IMG/VR virus record: IMGVR_UViG_3300009537_000051
Span: 1 to 42,138 of that record
Origin: a virus
Length of the DNA: 42,138 nucleotides
Strand: one strand, 5' to 3'
The translations under genes were made by a program, and so were the position numbers. This document shows positions 30,742 to 39,591 of this stretch, one piece after another (within the stretch, counting starts at the first letter, position 1; every line of letters starts with the position of its first letter). The notes below the pieces were generated by a model. It was not told the origin of the DNA. It worked only from the letters and a program-made list of their open reading frames with translations, and did no database searches.

Positions 30742-33700
30742 ATGGCAGTACAGTTAGGTAACGCTCGCGAGGTTGCTTCGCTTTATAGTACCTTGCGCCT
30801 CGATGACCAGATGACCTCTGGCCTGGAACGGGCTAGGGGTAGTTTGCGTGATTTGGGCGCGGGCATTACCCGGATGGGCGTGCAACTGGGTACGGCGGTT
30901 GCTCCGTTGGCGCTGGCCTTTGGCGGCGCTACCCGGAGCGCCATTAACTTTGAGGAAGCGATGACCAACGCCCAGTCGATTACCGGCGCGACGGCGGAAG
31001 AAATGGCGATGCTCAATGAGCAGGTCATCGACTTAGGCCGGGCTACCGGGATCGGGCCTCAGGCGGCGGCGGAAGCGTATTACCAGATCGTGTCCGGTGT
31101 GCAGGATGTGTCATCGCACATGGACATCCTGCGCGAATCGTTGCAACTGGCGGAAGCGGGCGCGGCGGATATGTCCACCACCACCGCCGGGTTAGTGGCG
31201 GCGATGAACGCCTACGGGTTTGAAGCGGAACAGGCCTCATTCGCCGCCGATGTATACGCCCGGACGGTACAGATGGGCGTAGGTTCAATGGATGAATTCG
31301 TGTCCTCGATTTCCCCGATGGCCGGGTTGGCGAATACGGCGGGCGTGAGCTTTGAGGATTTGGGCGGGTCGATGGCTTACCTGACTGCTCAGGGCGTCCC
31401 CGCTCATCAGGCGGCTACGCAGTTACGCGGCGTCCTTTCCGAATTCATCACGCCGAGCGACGAATTGAATGCCGTGTTCCAGGAGTTGGGATACTCGACG
31501 GCGGGGGCGGCCTTAGAGCAAGAGGGGTTGGCCGCCACGATGCAAATTCTGGCGGATGCTACCGGGGGAAGCGCCGAGGAATTGGGCGCGATGTTTGGCA
31601 ACGTTCGGGCGTTACAGGCGGTGTTGGCGCTCACTGACGAGGAATTGCTTGAGACGGGCGGGTTTTTAGATACGTTTACTGAGAGCTTAGAAGGCGCGAG
31701 CGCGGCGGCGGCGGCGATTCAGGGTGAAGCGACGGCAAATAAAATCGCCTTAATGCGCTCCGAGTTTAGCGCGTTGGCGATTGAAGTGGGCGGAGCATTA
31801 CTCCCGGCGCTGACCGGCGTGTTGGATATGATTACGCCGATTATTGGCAGCGCGGTAGAATGGGCGCGGGCGAACCAACCGTTGATTGCATCCGTCGGGC
31901 GGGTCGTGTTCATGTTGGCGGGATTGGCGGCGGGGTTGACGGCGACGGGGGGGATAATCTCGGCAGTGGCTATAGGGTTAGGGGTTTTGTTTAGTCCGCT
32001 CGGATTAATAGTGGGAGCTACTATAGCGATTGGGGTGGCGTTGCGTCCCCTTATACAGCGCATGGGGGGAATGAATCGTATTATTAAAACGGTTGGGCAA
32101 ACATTGCGAACTTTGGTTATCCCTCCGTTTAACTTAATTAATGAAGCGTTGCAATCGTTTAGTGCAGGGTCGGGAACTGTTACTGACAATATTGATAATA
32201 TAGGGAATGTTTTTGAATCCTTTGCACGCGGTACCCTTGACCTGGTGGTAGCCGCCCTGAATACGGTGCTGAATTTAATGTCCAGCGTATTGCCCATCAT
32301 CGGGGAATATCTGGGGCAACTCCTGCCGGTCATTGGCGCTTATATCGGGCAATTTGCCTCGACATTAATCCCGATGCTGATGAATGCGCTAATTCAAATT
32401 TTCCCCCACTTGCTCAACTTCTTCCTGACATTGGGTGACGTGCTGATAACCGATGTTATCCCCGGTTTAATCACCGGCATATTCAACGCCTTACGCGGTA
32501 TCGCGTCGGGGATATTCCGGGCGTTGTCTATGCTGGCGGCGGAGGTCGAAGCGTGGATAAGTTCCGGCCAGGCGCGGGCGGATTTGATGGCGGCAGGGTC
32601 AGCGATTATGGGGCTGTTGGCGGACGGGATCGCACTGGCGACGGTGGGCGCGACCTGGTTGACGGACGCGATAGCCGATTTAATCGTCGCTGCCGGGGTG
32701 TATATCGCCTCCGGTCAGGCACTCACTGATTTGCGAGCTTTGGGCGCGGCAATGCTTAATGCGATGGCGGACGGCGTGCGGTTAGCGGAAGATTTTGGGA
32801 ACTGGATTAATGCCAAGATTATCCAGCCATTAGTTACCCAGGCACGAGATTTTGTCACCAGTGGTCAATTACAGAACCAAATGCGAAACATGGGGAATAG
32901 CCTTGTTGGTGCTATTGGAATCGGCATTCGACTATACGACGGATTTTTTAGGTTTATCTTAGATCGGATTATCACGCCCCTGGTTAATCAAGCGATTAAC
33001 TATGTGACTGGCGGCGGGTTATGGGATACGCTTAAGGGTTTGGGGACAGGGTTATTTGACGCGATTGTAGCCGGGATTGAACTATACGCCGAGCTTGCGA
33101 ATTTCATACTCAATAATATTATTGTCCCACTGGCGGGGCAAGTGGGGGGTTTTGTTGAATCTGGCGAGCTATTTAACGCCCTGCTCAACTTAGGTTTAAA
33201 TATCTTTGAGATTATCTCCCAGGGCATTGTCGATGTCGCTATTTGGGTTGGCGCAAACATTGTAGAACCTATCCGGGCTGCGCTTGAGGGCACGGTCTGG
33301 GAAGATGTTTTTAAAGCATTGGTTAGGGGGTTCCGGGTCGCGTTTAATACGATTACCACCATAATAGATGGGGTGATGACGGGCATTAACGCTTTGGCGA
33401 CGGCCATTTCTGCCGTTACAACCGAACTGGATAATTTAGTTCAAAGTGTGACCGGCGGCGGGTTGGCGGATGTATTGTTTGCATCGGTGGGGGTTGTTAA
33501 CCCATTCGGAGACGGCAATCAGGAGGGCACGCCCTGGACTGGGTCGGGCGCGGTTGGCGATGTGGCCGGATTCCATCATGCGCAAGAGGCGGTTGTGCCA
33601 GCACACGGCATGCGGGTGATTCCGTCGCCGTCCGGGTTAATGCTTGAGGGCGGTATCGGGGGTCGGGCGATACATATCAGCACGGTGAACGTGCATGGCG

Positions 33701-33762
33701 TGCAAGACGCGGAAAGCCTCTTAGATGAATTGGAAGCGGTAGCGGCACGGAGGGCTTATTGA
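30742..33762 (+). CDS. Tail tape measure protein, 1006 aa
   Basis: The longest gene. The first 350 residues follow the TP901 tape-measure core: INFEEAMTNAQSITGATAEE, LGRATGIGPQAAAEAYYQIV, AADMSTTTAGLVAAMNAYGF and YLTAQGVPAHQAATQLRGVL. Long hydrophobic helices cover about 380-450 and 500-600. Residues about 600-830 hold several repeats of roughly 60 residues with the pattern SGQ-x-x-x-L-x-x-x-G-x-x, which likely set length. By the usual 0.15 nm per residue, a tail near 150 nm is expected. No peptidase or lysozyme domain was recognised. Confidence 0.95.
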   Translation: MAVQLGNAREVASLYSTLRLDDQMTSGLERARGSLRDLGAGITRMGVQLGTAVAPLALAFGGATRSAINFEEAMTNAQSITGATAEEMAMLNEQVIDLGRATGIGPQAAAEAYYQIVSGVQDVSSHMDILRESLQLAEAGAADMSTTTAGLVAAMNAYGFEAEQASFAADVYARTVQMGVGSMDEFVSSISPMAGLANTAGVSFEDLGGSMAYLTAQGVPAHQAATQLRGVLSEFITPSDELNAVFQELGYSTAGAALEQEGLAATMQILADATGGSAEELGAMFGNVRALQAVLALTDEELLETGGFLDTFTESLEGASAAAAAIQGEATANKIALMRSEFSALAIEVGGALLPALTGVLDMITPIIGSAVEWARANQPLIASVGRVVFMLAGLAAGLTATGGIISAVAIGLGVLFSPLGLIVGATIAIGVALRPLIQRMGGMNRIIKTVGQTLRTLVIPPFNLINEALQSFSAGSGTVTDNIDNIGNVFESFARGTLDLVVAALNTVLNLMSSVLPIIGEYLGQLLPVIGAYIGQFASTLIPMLMNALIQIFPHLLNFFLTLGDVLITDVIPGLITGIFNALRGIASGIFRALSMLAAEVEAWISSGQARADLMAAGSAIMGLLADGIALATVGATWLTDAIADLIVAAGVYIASGQALTDLRALGAAMLNAMADGVRLAEDFGNWINAKIIQPLVTQARDFVTSGQLQNQMRNMGNSLVGAIGIGIRLYDGFFRFILDRIITPLVNQAINYVTGGGLWDTLKGLGTGLFDAIVAGIELYAELANFILNNIIVPLAGQVGGFVESGELFNALLNLGLNIFEIISQGIVDVAIWVGANIVEPIRAALEGTVWEDVFKALVRGFRVAFNTITTIIDGVMTGINALATAISAVTTELDNLVQSVTGGGLADVLFASVGVVNPFGDGNQEGTPWTGSGAVGDVAGFHHAQEAVVPAHGMRVIPSPSGLMLEGGIGGRAIHISTVNVHGVQDAESLLDELEAVAARRAY

Positions 33763-35381
33763 TGGGGTTACAGGTGAAAGTGGATTGGACAGACGTGAAC
33801 GATTTTGACGCGCTGGCGATTAATGATCTTACCCCCTATTTGCAATCGGCGGCCTGGCAAATTGGCATGCGCCGCCCGTATCAACTGGTCGCCGACGGCA
33901 CGAAACTGACCGCGCAATTACGCAATGATGCCGGGCGGTTTACGCCGGAGAATATCTACGCGCTGGAACGTAACCCGTACCTATCTGGAAAACGGGGATG
34001 GCGCTTAAATGACGCGGTGTATTCTGTGTTGGGCGATACCACTTGGTCAACGGGCTATGACGCGCCCCGGCTGGAACCGCATCGCCGCATCCAGGTGTCC
34101 TGGGATGACGGCGCGACGGAAACGGTGTTATGGACAGGGTGGATCGAAAAAATTGACGTGCCCTGGGGCGTGGCATCGGGGAATACTCAAAACGTGCCTA
34201 TTACCATCACCGCCGTTGACGCTAAAAAGCTGCTCGACCAGACTGTGGTTAATCTCGATCCTTATACCAACGTGACCGCCGATGAAGTGATCGGCGACGT
34301 GATTACTCAGGCGAAAGCCAATCCGGGCGGCGCGGGCGATTGGCTGTTAGGACATTACAAATATTCAATTCTAGGAACGACAACGTACTTGGGCAACGTG
34401 GGCGATTTGGAAACCGGAGTGGTCGTGTTCCCCTCTTATGGCGATTTGGAAACCGGCAAAGCGATGGCGGTCATCAAGGAACTGCTAAACGGCGAGCGGG
34501 GAAAATTCTATATCGCCCGTGACGGGACGCCCACTTTCTGGAACCGCCACCACTTGGTCACGGACAAAACCGATGACGCCAATATTGTCACCTATTCGGG
34601 GTTAATCGCGCCTACTGAATTAGATTACCAATTTGGCGCGAACCACGTCAATGTGGCGCGGGTGAAAGTGAAACCGCGAAAAACGGAAGCGGCTAGCGAA
34701 CAGTTATGGGAACTGCCTTCAGAGTTGGTCGTGCCGCCTGATAGCACGGTAGCGTTTGATGCGATACTCAAAACGCTGGACGGGGTAGCGGTGGGCGCGG
34801 ACGCGACGTTGGCGGCGACTACCGGGTTTAGCGGCGGGGAAAGTAATGCTACCGTGAGCGTTGATCGGCGCGCCGGACGGGGGGCGATAGAAGTCTCTAA
34901 TTCCAGCGCCATTGATCCGGTAATTATCGATACGTTGACCTTAGACGCGGCGGCGATTGTCGACCAGAATGAGAGCGAGCATGAGGAGCGCGATGAGGTG
35001 GCGGTGAATCTTTACGGGTTATCGCCCATTAATATCAACGCCGGGGCGGTAGGGCTGCGCGAGGAAGGGCGCTATATCGCCGAGAGCGTGATATTTGAGC
35101 GCGGTATGCGCGGCGAAGTTTTATCGGCACTGTGGAATAGTGCGATTAATGGAGATATTTTGCCGGATATGATAAACTATGGCATGGGGACAAGATTGGC
35201 AATTGACTGTTCGGAGTATTTTCATACTGGTGACTATTTTGTGATCGGCGAGCAGCATAACTGGCGCGCTGGGCAACCACTGCAAACGACGCTTTATTTT
35301 GAGCAGGGCGACACCGATGTCTGGCAATTGGGTACAACCGGGTTCGGTGAATTGGAAGATAGCACAGTGTTAGGATTATAA
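33762..35381 (+). CDS. Tail tip/baseplate hub-like protein, 539 aa
   Basis: Directly after the tape measure, where distal-tail and tail-associated proteins are found. It opens MGLQVKVDWTDVNDFDALAI, with domain-like parts: FTPENIYALERNPYLSGKRG, DDGATETVLWTGWIEKID, TITAVDAKKLLDQ and NGERGKFYIARDGTPTFWN, as in gp27-type hub proteins. The end (FVIGEQHNWRAGQPLQTTLY) fits hub beta-strands. ATG 33762 follows GGAGGG; TTG 33759 is the alternative. Confidence 0.75.
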   Translation: MGLQVKVDWTDVNDFDALAINDLTPYLQSAAWQIGMRRPYQLVADGTKLTAQLRNDAGRFTPENIYALERNPYLSGKRGWRLNDAVYSVLGDTTWSTGYDAPRLEPHRRIQVSWDDGATETVLWTGWIEKIDVPWGVASGNTQNVPITITAVDAKKLLDQTVVNLDPYTNVTADEVIGDVITQAKANPGGAGDWLLGHYKYSILGTTTYLGNVGDLETGVVVFPSYGDLETGKAMAVIKELLNGERGKFYIARDGTPTFWNRHHLVTDKTDDANIVTYSGLIAPTELDYQFGANHVNVARVKVKPRKTEAASEQLWELPSELVVPPDSTVAFDAILKTLDGVAVGADATLAATTGFSGGESNATVSVDRRAGRGAIEVSNSSAIDPVIIDTLTLDAAAIVDQNESEHEERDEVAVNLYGLSPININAGAVGLREEGRYIAESVIFERGMRGEVLSALWNSAINGDILPDMINYGMGTRLAIDCSEYFHTGDYFVIGEQHNWRAGQPLQTTLYFEQGDTDVWQLGTTGFGELEDSTVLGL

Positions 35382-35382
35382 A

Positions 35383-35901
35383 ATGGCTTGGACTTCACCT
35401 AAAACATGGTCGAGCGGTGAATTGATAACCGCCGCCATGCTCAACACCTATGTGCGGGATAATCAAACCGCGTTAAAAGCGCCGCCTACCGATACCTATG
35501 AGGTGAATGAAGGCGCGGATTATACTGAGGCGTCAACGTCATTTAACGCAATTGATAGCACTAATTTACGCCTCACTATTGCCACAACCGGGGGCGACGT
35601 GCTGTTTGGATGGGTAGGGAGCATCTCGAATTCCGGCGCGGGGAACTTCACGTTTTTCGACATTTACGATGTCGATAATACCGTGTATCTGGGATTGGAT
35701 GACGGGATTTGCGTGCAAGAAACCAGCGCGGCGAATGATCGGGATGTGGTATCGTTCACCTATCTGCTCACCGGCGTGGCGGCGGATACGCACAATTATG
35801 AAATCCACTGGAAGGTGAGCGCGGGGACGACCACGTTATACGCCGGGGCGGGGACGGCCAACGGCGACGTGCATGGACAGTTCTGGGCGCGGGAGATTTA
35901 A
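35383..35901 (+). CDS. Tail-fibre-like virion protein, 172 aa
   Basis: Begins MAWTSPKTWSSGELITAAML and NTYVRDNQTALKAPP, a common N-terminal attachment segment of phage tail proteins, followed by a beta-sandwich-like domain (GNFTFFDIYDVDNTVYLGLD). It is the first of four tail-fibre-type genes. The end shares a base with the next start. Confidence 0.65.
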   Translation: MAWTSPKTWSSGELITAAMLNTYVRDNQTALKAPPTDTYEVNEGADYTEASTSFNAIDSTNLRLTIATTGGDVLFGWVGSISNSGAGNFTFFDIYDVDNTVYLGLDDGICVQETSAANDRDVVSFTYLLTGVAADTHNYEIHWKVSAGTTTLYAGAGTANGDVHGQFWAREI

Positions 35902-36626
35902 TGACCAAGATTCTGGGCGCGCCCCATAAAAAAGTGGGCGAAAAAACCACGACTGACGACTGGAATAATCTGGTATACGCCAACTGGGTAACGGTGGGCG
36001 CGATTCCCTACGGGCATCCATCCTCTACCACGTTATCGGACTTGGACGATTCCAACGTCACCAAAAAACTAGGCGCACAGGTGTTGGTATCCAGCAGTAA
36101 AATTGAAGCGGATGTCGGTAGTATTGATGTGACTGTGTCCACCATTCAGCATGCCCGCTCAGTGATAATTGAGGCGCTAGGTCTGCTATCTGACCGGGCG
36201 GCATCAGTAACAGATAATCTCACAATTCAGTTTAATGACGACACCGATACTGCTAATTACCAGGCGTTGCGCGTTTTTGAAAATAGCAGTGGGTTAACCG
36301 CTCAGGCGGCGACCAGTTTGGGTTATTTCCGCGCTTTAATCCCGGCGGCTAATGCCGACACTCATTGTTACGGTTGGGCGCGAGCCACCATATATAATTA
36401 CGCCAGCGCGGTTGATTACAAACAGTGTATTATTGAGAGCAGCATCGTCGGGCGCAGCGCCGGGGAACTGTACACTCAACACAGCGTCGGGCGCTGGGTC
36501 AGTACGGACGCGATTATTAAGATTAACCTGGGCTTGGAAAACGGCACGAATTTTCTAGCCGGGGGAACCGACGAACCGCAATTAATCATTAACCTGTACG
36601 CATTATTGGGGCAGGATTATGGCTAA
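35901..36626 (+). CDS. Tail fibre-like protein, paralogue 1, 241 aa
   Basis: An attachment-like start (TTTDDWNNLVYANWVTVGAI) and a domain repeated in the next two genes: LLSDRAASVTDNLTIQFNDD near residue 95 and HSVGRWVSTDAIIKINLGLE near 200, ending with LIINLYALLG. Probably a receptor-binding or virion-surface domain. Confidence 0.6.
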   Translation: MTKILGAPHKKVGEKTTTDDWNNLVYANWVTVGAIPYGHPSSTTLSDLDDSNVTKKLGAQVLVSSSKIEADVGSIDVTVSTIQHARSVIIEALGLLSDRAASVTDNLTIQFNDDTDTANYQALRVFENSSGLTAQAATSLGYFRALIPAANADTHCYGWARATIYNYASAVDYKQCIIESSIVGRSAGELYTQHSVGRWVSTDAIIKINLGLENGTNFLAGGTDEPQLIINLYALLGQDYG

Positions 36627-37329
36627 TTATCTTGCGCCTACCCAGCGCAGTAAATCAGATTTGTTGTCCAGCACCCATTGGCTCGACCATGCCCAAAACT
36701 GGGACTGGTTAAGCAACCTAGAACTGGGCGGACATGCGCTTGCTGATTATCTGTATGGCGCGCCGTTAGGCTGCTGGTTGCCCTGGCAGATTCAGCGCGG
36801 ATTTAGCGCCATTCCGGTATCGGCGATTAACTTCAAGCTGGATAACTTGCCGCTGCGCACGCGACAATTCATGTTTCGCGGTTATGGATTGCTCACAGAC
36901 CGCGCTGGCGCGGCTAATGACTCGATTAACGTAGAATTCAATGACACGACGGGCGGGTATAATAGCTTTTACCGCACCGTCACAGTAGGTGCGAATAACA
37001 CGACTGATAACCTGGGAGCCACATATGGCTATATACCCTGGGCGGCGGCGGCGTCTAATAGCGACAATGACTGTTTCGGACAGTTTGATTTGCGGGTGTT
37101 TAATCCCTGTCGGGGCGGACTGTATGATTATCCCTACGCCTATTACCGCTCGCATATTACTGGCACGACTACCGCAGAATTATTTTTCGCCTGGGGTAAC
37201 ATTCACTGGAATACTGCCGGGCGGGTATGGCAGGTAGAATTTTCCCCGGTGAACGGCACGCGATTTGAGTGCGCGAATGATTACGAGTGGGTCGTTACCG
37301 CCTGGGTTATGTTGGGGGCGGAAGAATGA
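36619..37329 (+). CDS. Tail fibre-like protein, paralogue 2, 236 aa
   Basis: Same plan as the gene before: LDHAQNWDWLSNLELGG at the start, LLTDRAGAANDSINVEFND in the middle, and GRVWQVEFSPVNGTRFE with WVVTAWVMLGAEE at the end. It overlaps its neighbours by eight and four bases. Aromatic residues are abundant. Confidence 0.6.
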   Translation: MANYLAPTQRSKSDLLSSTHWLDHAQNWDWLSNLELGGHALADYLYGAPLGCWLPWQIQRGFSAIPVSAINFKLDNLPLRTRQFMFRGYGLLTDRAGAANDSINVEFNDTTGGYNSFYRTVTVGANNTTDNLGATYGYIPWAAAASNSDNDCFGQFDLRVFNPCRGGLYDYPYAYYRSHITGTTTAELFFAWGNIHWNTAGRVWQVEFSPVNGTRFECANDYEWVVTAWVMLGAEE

Positions 37330-38081
37330 GCGGTCAGTATACGGAGGTTGAATATCTAAGTACCGGCGATGTGGTCACCGCCAAAATCTGGAACGAACAG
37401 TTTGTGGATAACTGGCAATGGTTGCGCGGGTTGCGGGTAGGAGACCGTGCGTTAGGCGAAGTGAGCGCGATTACCAGTCCGCAAAACGGTATCGGCAGTC
37501 TGGACATTTGGGTTGGCGGCGCGAAGCGTGTGAGCGATTTTCAAACCCTTAGTGTATCCTTCCCGTTACCTAATTATGTGTCTCATATCCGGGTCATGGG
37601 CTACGGTTTCCGTTCCGACTACGCGGCGGTGGTCGATCAGGGTATGATACAATGGGGGGGGGATAACGACACGGGAAGTTATAACCAGCTGGTGAATACC
37701 GCCACGTCTACCGGCGGCGGCACGCCCGCCGAATTTCTGAGCGGGGAAGCGGGCGCGCGTTTGGTTTGCGCGGGGGGTAATGCGGGGGCGCAGGACGCGG
37801 GGATATTTGAAATTGAGTTTAATAACCCGCAATTTGCCACGGGCGGCGCCGGTTATATCCCGTTTATGGCAATCTCCGGGGTAGCCAGTGCGACGGCGAC
37901 CACGATGCGCTTGCGCCACACGATGGGGCGCTGGGACGCGCCTCACCCGCCGCCGGACGTAGCTAATATCCTGATTGTTCCCCGCGACGGCACGACCTTT
38001 ACCGTAGGCGGGGCGAATGATCCGGTGGAATGCGGCGTAGATGTTTGGGCGTCGGTGTTCGCGGGCATTGGGGGATTTTAG
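37326..38081 (+). CDS. Tail fibre-like protein, paralogue 3, 251 aa
   Basis: Again an attachment-like start (AKIWNEQFVDNWQWLRGL), FRSDYAAVVDQGMIQWGGDN in the middle, HTMGRWDAPHPPPDVANILI and VWASVFAGIGGF at the end. ATG 37326 overlaps the previous stop by ATGA; the frame is open to 37287. The glycine-rich loop region (about 130-170) is the most diverged part among the three paralogues. Confidence 0.6.
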   Translation: MSGQYTEVEYLSTGDVVTAKIWNEQFVDNWQWLRGLRVGDRALGEVSAITSPQNGIGSLDIWVGGAKRVSDFQTLSVSFPLPNYVSHIRVMGYGFRSDYAAVVDQGMIQWGGDNDTGSYNQLVNTATSTGGGTPAEFLSGEAGARLVCAGGNAGAQDAGIFEIEFNNPQFATGGAGYIPFMAISGVASATATTMRLRHTMGRWDAPHPPPDVANILIVPRDGTTFTVGGANDPVECGVDVWASVFAGIGGF

Positions 38082-38090
38082 GAGGCGCTT

Positions 38091-38900
38091 ATGATCGAGG
38101 AAATTCTCATCAGTTGGGGGCCAGTGGGCGTGGTTATGGTAATCATGCTCTACGCCATGCAAACCCAAAAAAGCTACGCGATAGCCGAGCAGACGCAGGC
38201 GGCCAATACCGGTAAGCTGGCGACTTCGATTGATTCGCTGACTACCGCCAACAACAAACACGCCAGCGCCGCGTCCGCGCAAGCGGACGCGATGCACGAC
38301 TTGAAGGAAGAAATTAAGCGAGACCGGGATAACCGGATTATGCAACACCAGCAGTTAATGGACGCTTTTAATTCCACGACTATTGGCATTCAAACCGTGA
38401 TGGGCGAGCTTGTCACCCAGGTGCGCGGGTTTGGCGTGGCCGCCGATTCGATGGCGAAAAATTCCCGGCTTACTGAAACGGCGCTAAAAGAGTTAACAGA
38501 AAGCGTGCGCATTCACACCAAAGCGTCTCACACAGACGCCACCCTCCTGTCCGCGCAAACGGCGGCGGTGACTAAAATGACTAAAACGAACCAGCAGTTA
38601 ATTGACCAGTTGGGGCCTATCATCGAAGAAATTCAACAGATGCGCCGGGACATTCAAGCGTTTAGAAACGGCACGGTAGAGAAAGCCAACCAGCTTGATA
38701 ATAGGGTTACGTTGATTGAAAATCAGTTGACCGGTATTGCGGCGCGGTCACGACCTAAACCTAAAACCGCCGCGCAAAAAAAGGAGAAATCAGATGCAAC
38801 TGCTACAAAGTCGGACGTTTCAAAGCCAGGTAGTGATGATGCTGATCGGGGTAGTGATGGCGGGGTTGTTCGAGACAATCCCGGAACTGGCAGCTTATGA
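38091..38900 (+). CDS. Membrane-anchored coiled-coil protein, 269 aa
   Basis: One N-terminal transmembrane segment (ILISWGPVGVVMVIMLYAM) is followed by about 190 helical residues with coiled-coil patterns and a charged, disordered end (PKPKTAAQKKEKSDATAT). The place after the fibres and before a small membrane protein is typical of lysis genes. It could be an atypical holin partner or spanin-like factor, but no catalytic or lipobox motif is seen. Confidence 0.55.
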   Translation: MIEEILISWGPVGVVMVIMLYAMQTQKSYAIAEQTQAANTGKLATSIDSLTTANNKHASAASAQADAMHDLKEEIKRDRDNRIMQHQQLMDAFNSTTIGIQTVMGELVTQVRGFGVAADSMAKNSRLTETALKELTESVRIHTKASHTDATLLSAQTAAVTKMTKTNQQLIDQLGPIIEEIQQMRRDIQAFRNGTVEKANQLDNRVTLIENQLTGIAARSRPKPKTAAQKKEKSDATATKSDVSKPGSDDADRGSDGGVVRDNPGTGSL

Positions 38901-39027
38901 AGACGCCCTGTTCGAAATTCTGAAAATCGTCGCTGTGGCTGTGGGTGTGCGCTTCCTGGGCGAGGACTTTATCATCGCCGCCCGGACGGGCACGCGGGAC
39001 GCCAAATACAACGTCGAGAAGAAATAG
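38794..39027 (+). CDS. Small membrane protein, holin-like, 77 aa
   Basis: ATG 38794 has AAGGAG upstream. Two hydrophobic stretches, VVMMLIGVVMAGLF (about 13-26) and ILKIVAVAVGVRFL (about 42-55), and a charged C-terminus (RDAKYNVEKK) give a small holin-type build. It overlaps the end of the gene at 38091 in another frame. It is the last gene of the late block. Confidence 0.6.
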   Translation: MQLLQSRTFQSQVVMMLIGVVMAGLFETIPELAAYEDALFEILKIVAVAVGVRFLGEDFIIAARTGTRDAKYNVEKK

Positions 39028-39047
39028 CTATTACGCGCTGACCGGCG

Positions 39048-39075
39048 AAAGCCCGCCCATATAAGAGCGGGCTTT
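39048..39075. terminator. Bidirectional intrinsic terminator
   Basis: AAAGCCCGC at 39048-39056 pairs perfectly with GCGGGCTTT at 39067-39075, with T-rich sequence after it (GTTGTTT). It lies between the end of the late operon and the convergent minus-strand gene, so it can end both transcripts. Confidence 0.8.
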
Positions 39076-39124
39076 GTTGTTTGCACGTGTTAGGGCATTA
39101 CGGGCGTTAACAGCTAGAGGGGTT

Positions 39125-39394
39125 CTAGCAGCAATTCTCCTCCACCTCATCGAGCATGGTAGACGTGCTGGTGTCCCAGCCTTCTTTCTGGAGCAGGCTT
39201 AAAGCAAAAACCCGGTGGTTGCCGCCGCGCACGATGCCGCGCCAGACGATTTCCGGGTTATGGAAGCCTAAAGTTTTTATGCTGGTAAAAATTGCTCCGA
39301 CATCGCCCTGGTTAGGGTTCCCCTGCCAGGTCTGGAACGCGGACAAGTACGCCCATTGCAACTGAGTTTCAACTGACATATCCCCTGCGCTCAA
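39125..39394 (-). CDS. ParB-like nuclease-domain protein, 89 aa, TTG start
   Basis: NPNQGDVGAIFTSIKTLGFH, then VRGGNHRVFALSLLQKEGW matches the N-terminal ParB/Srx-like domain, whose hallmark is G-x-x-R with a neighbouring histidine (GGNHRVFAL). It is far shorter than partition ParB and lacks a DNA-binding domain. TTG 39394 has GGGAGG about seven bases upstream on the minus strand; ATG 39379 lacks such spacing. It is the only confident minus-strand gene. It could modulate the early promoter next to it or act as an anti-host factor. Confidence 0.7.
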   Translation of the reverse strand: MSAGDMSVETQLQWAYLSAFQTWQGNPNQGDVGAIFTSIKTLGFHNPEIVWRGIVRGGNHRVFALSLLQKEGWDTSTSTMLDEVEENCC

Positions 39395-39422
39395 ATGCTG
39401 CCCTCCCTACTTACCCACGTCG

Positions 39423-39451
39423 CTTATAGCATCTCCTTAAGGATACAACAA
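39423..39451 (-). promoter_or_regulatory. Possible promoter of the ParB-like gene
   Basis: On the minus strand TTGTTG (39451-39446) and TATAAG (39428-39423) are 17 bases apart, placing a start near 39416, shortly before the TTG gene. The match is moderate. Confidence 0.4.
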
Positions 39452-39481
39452 AGCGCGGCGGCGCGCAACCGGGCGGGACCC

Positions 39482-39543
39482 TGTACATTAATACTCTATG
39501 AGAGTGTACATAGTTGCCCTGTAAATGCTTGACATTATGTACA
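39482..39543 (+). promoter_or_regulatory. Operator-like repeats of TGTACA
   Basis: TGTACA occurs at 39482-39487, 39505-39510 and 39538-39543. Between the first two lies the dyad ACTCT-ATG-AGAGT (39493-39505). The nine-base ACATTATGT is repeated in tandem at 39532-39540 and 39541-39549, within the promoter spacer. Such a cluster around a promoter is what repressor binding sites look like. Confidence 0.55.
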
Positions 39544-39557
39544 TTATGTTGTATGAT
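39529..39557 (+). promoter_or_regulatory. Strong early promoter
   Basis: TTGACA at 39529-39534 and TATGAT at 39552-39557, spacer 17 bases. It drives the early small-gene block with the hammerhead ribozymes. One TGTACA and both ACATTATGT units overlap it, so it is probably controlled by a repressor. Confidence 0.8.
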
Positions 39558-39591
39558 ATAGATAGTTAAATAACACATAGGAGATACAGAG

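Noticed and set aside
31719-32333. 204-residue minus-strand frame opposite the tape measure gene
   Set aside because: Shadow of the strong coding frame; no start signal and no recognisable domain.
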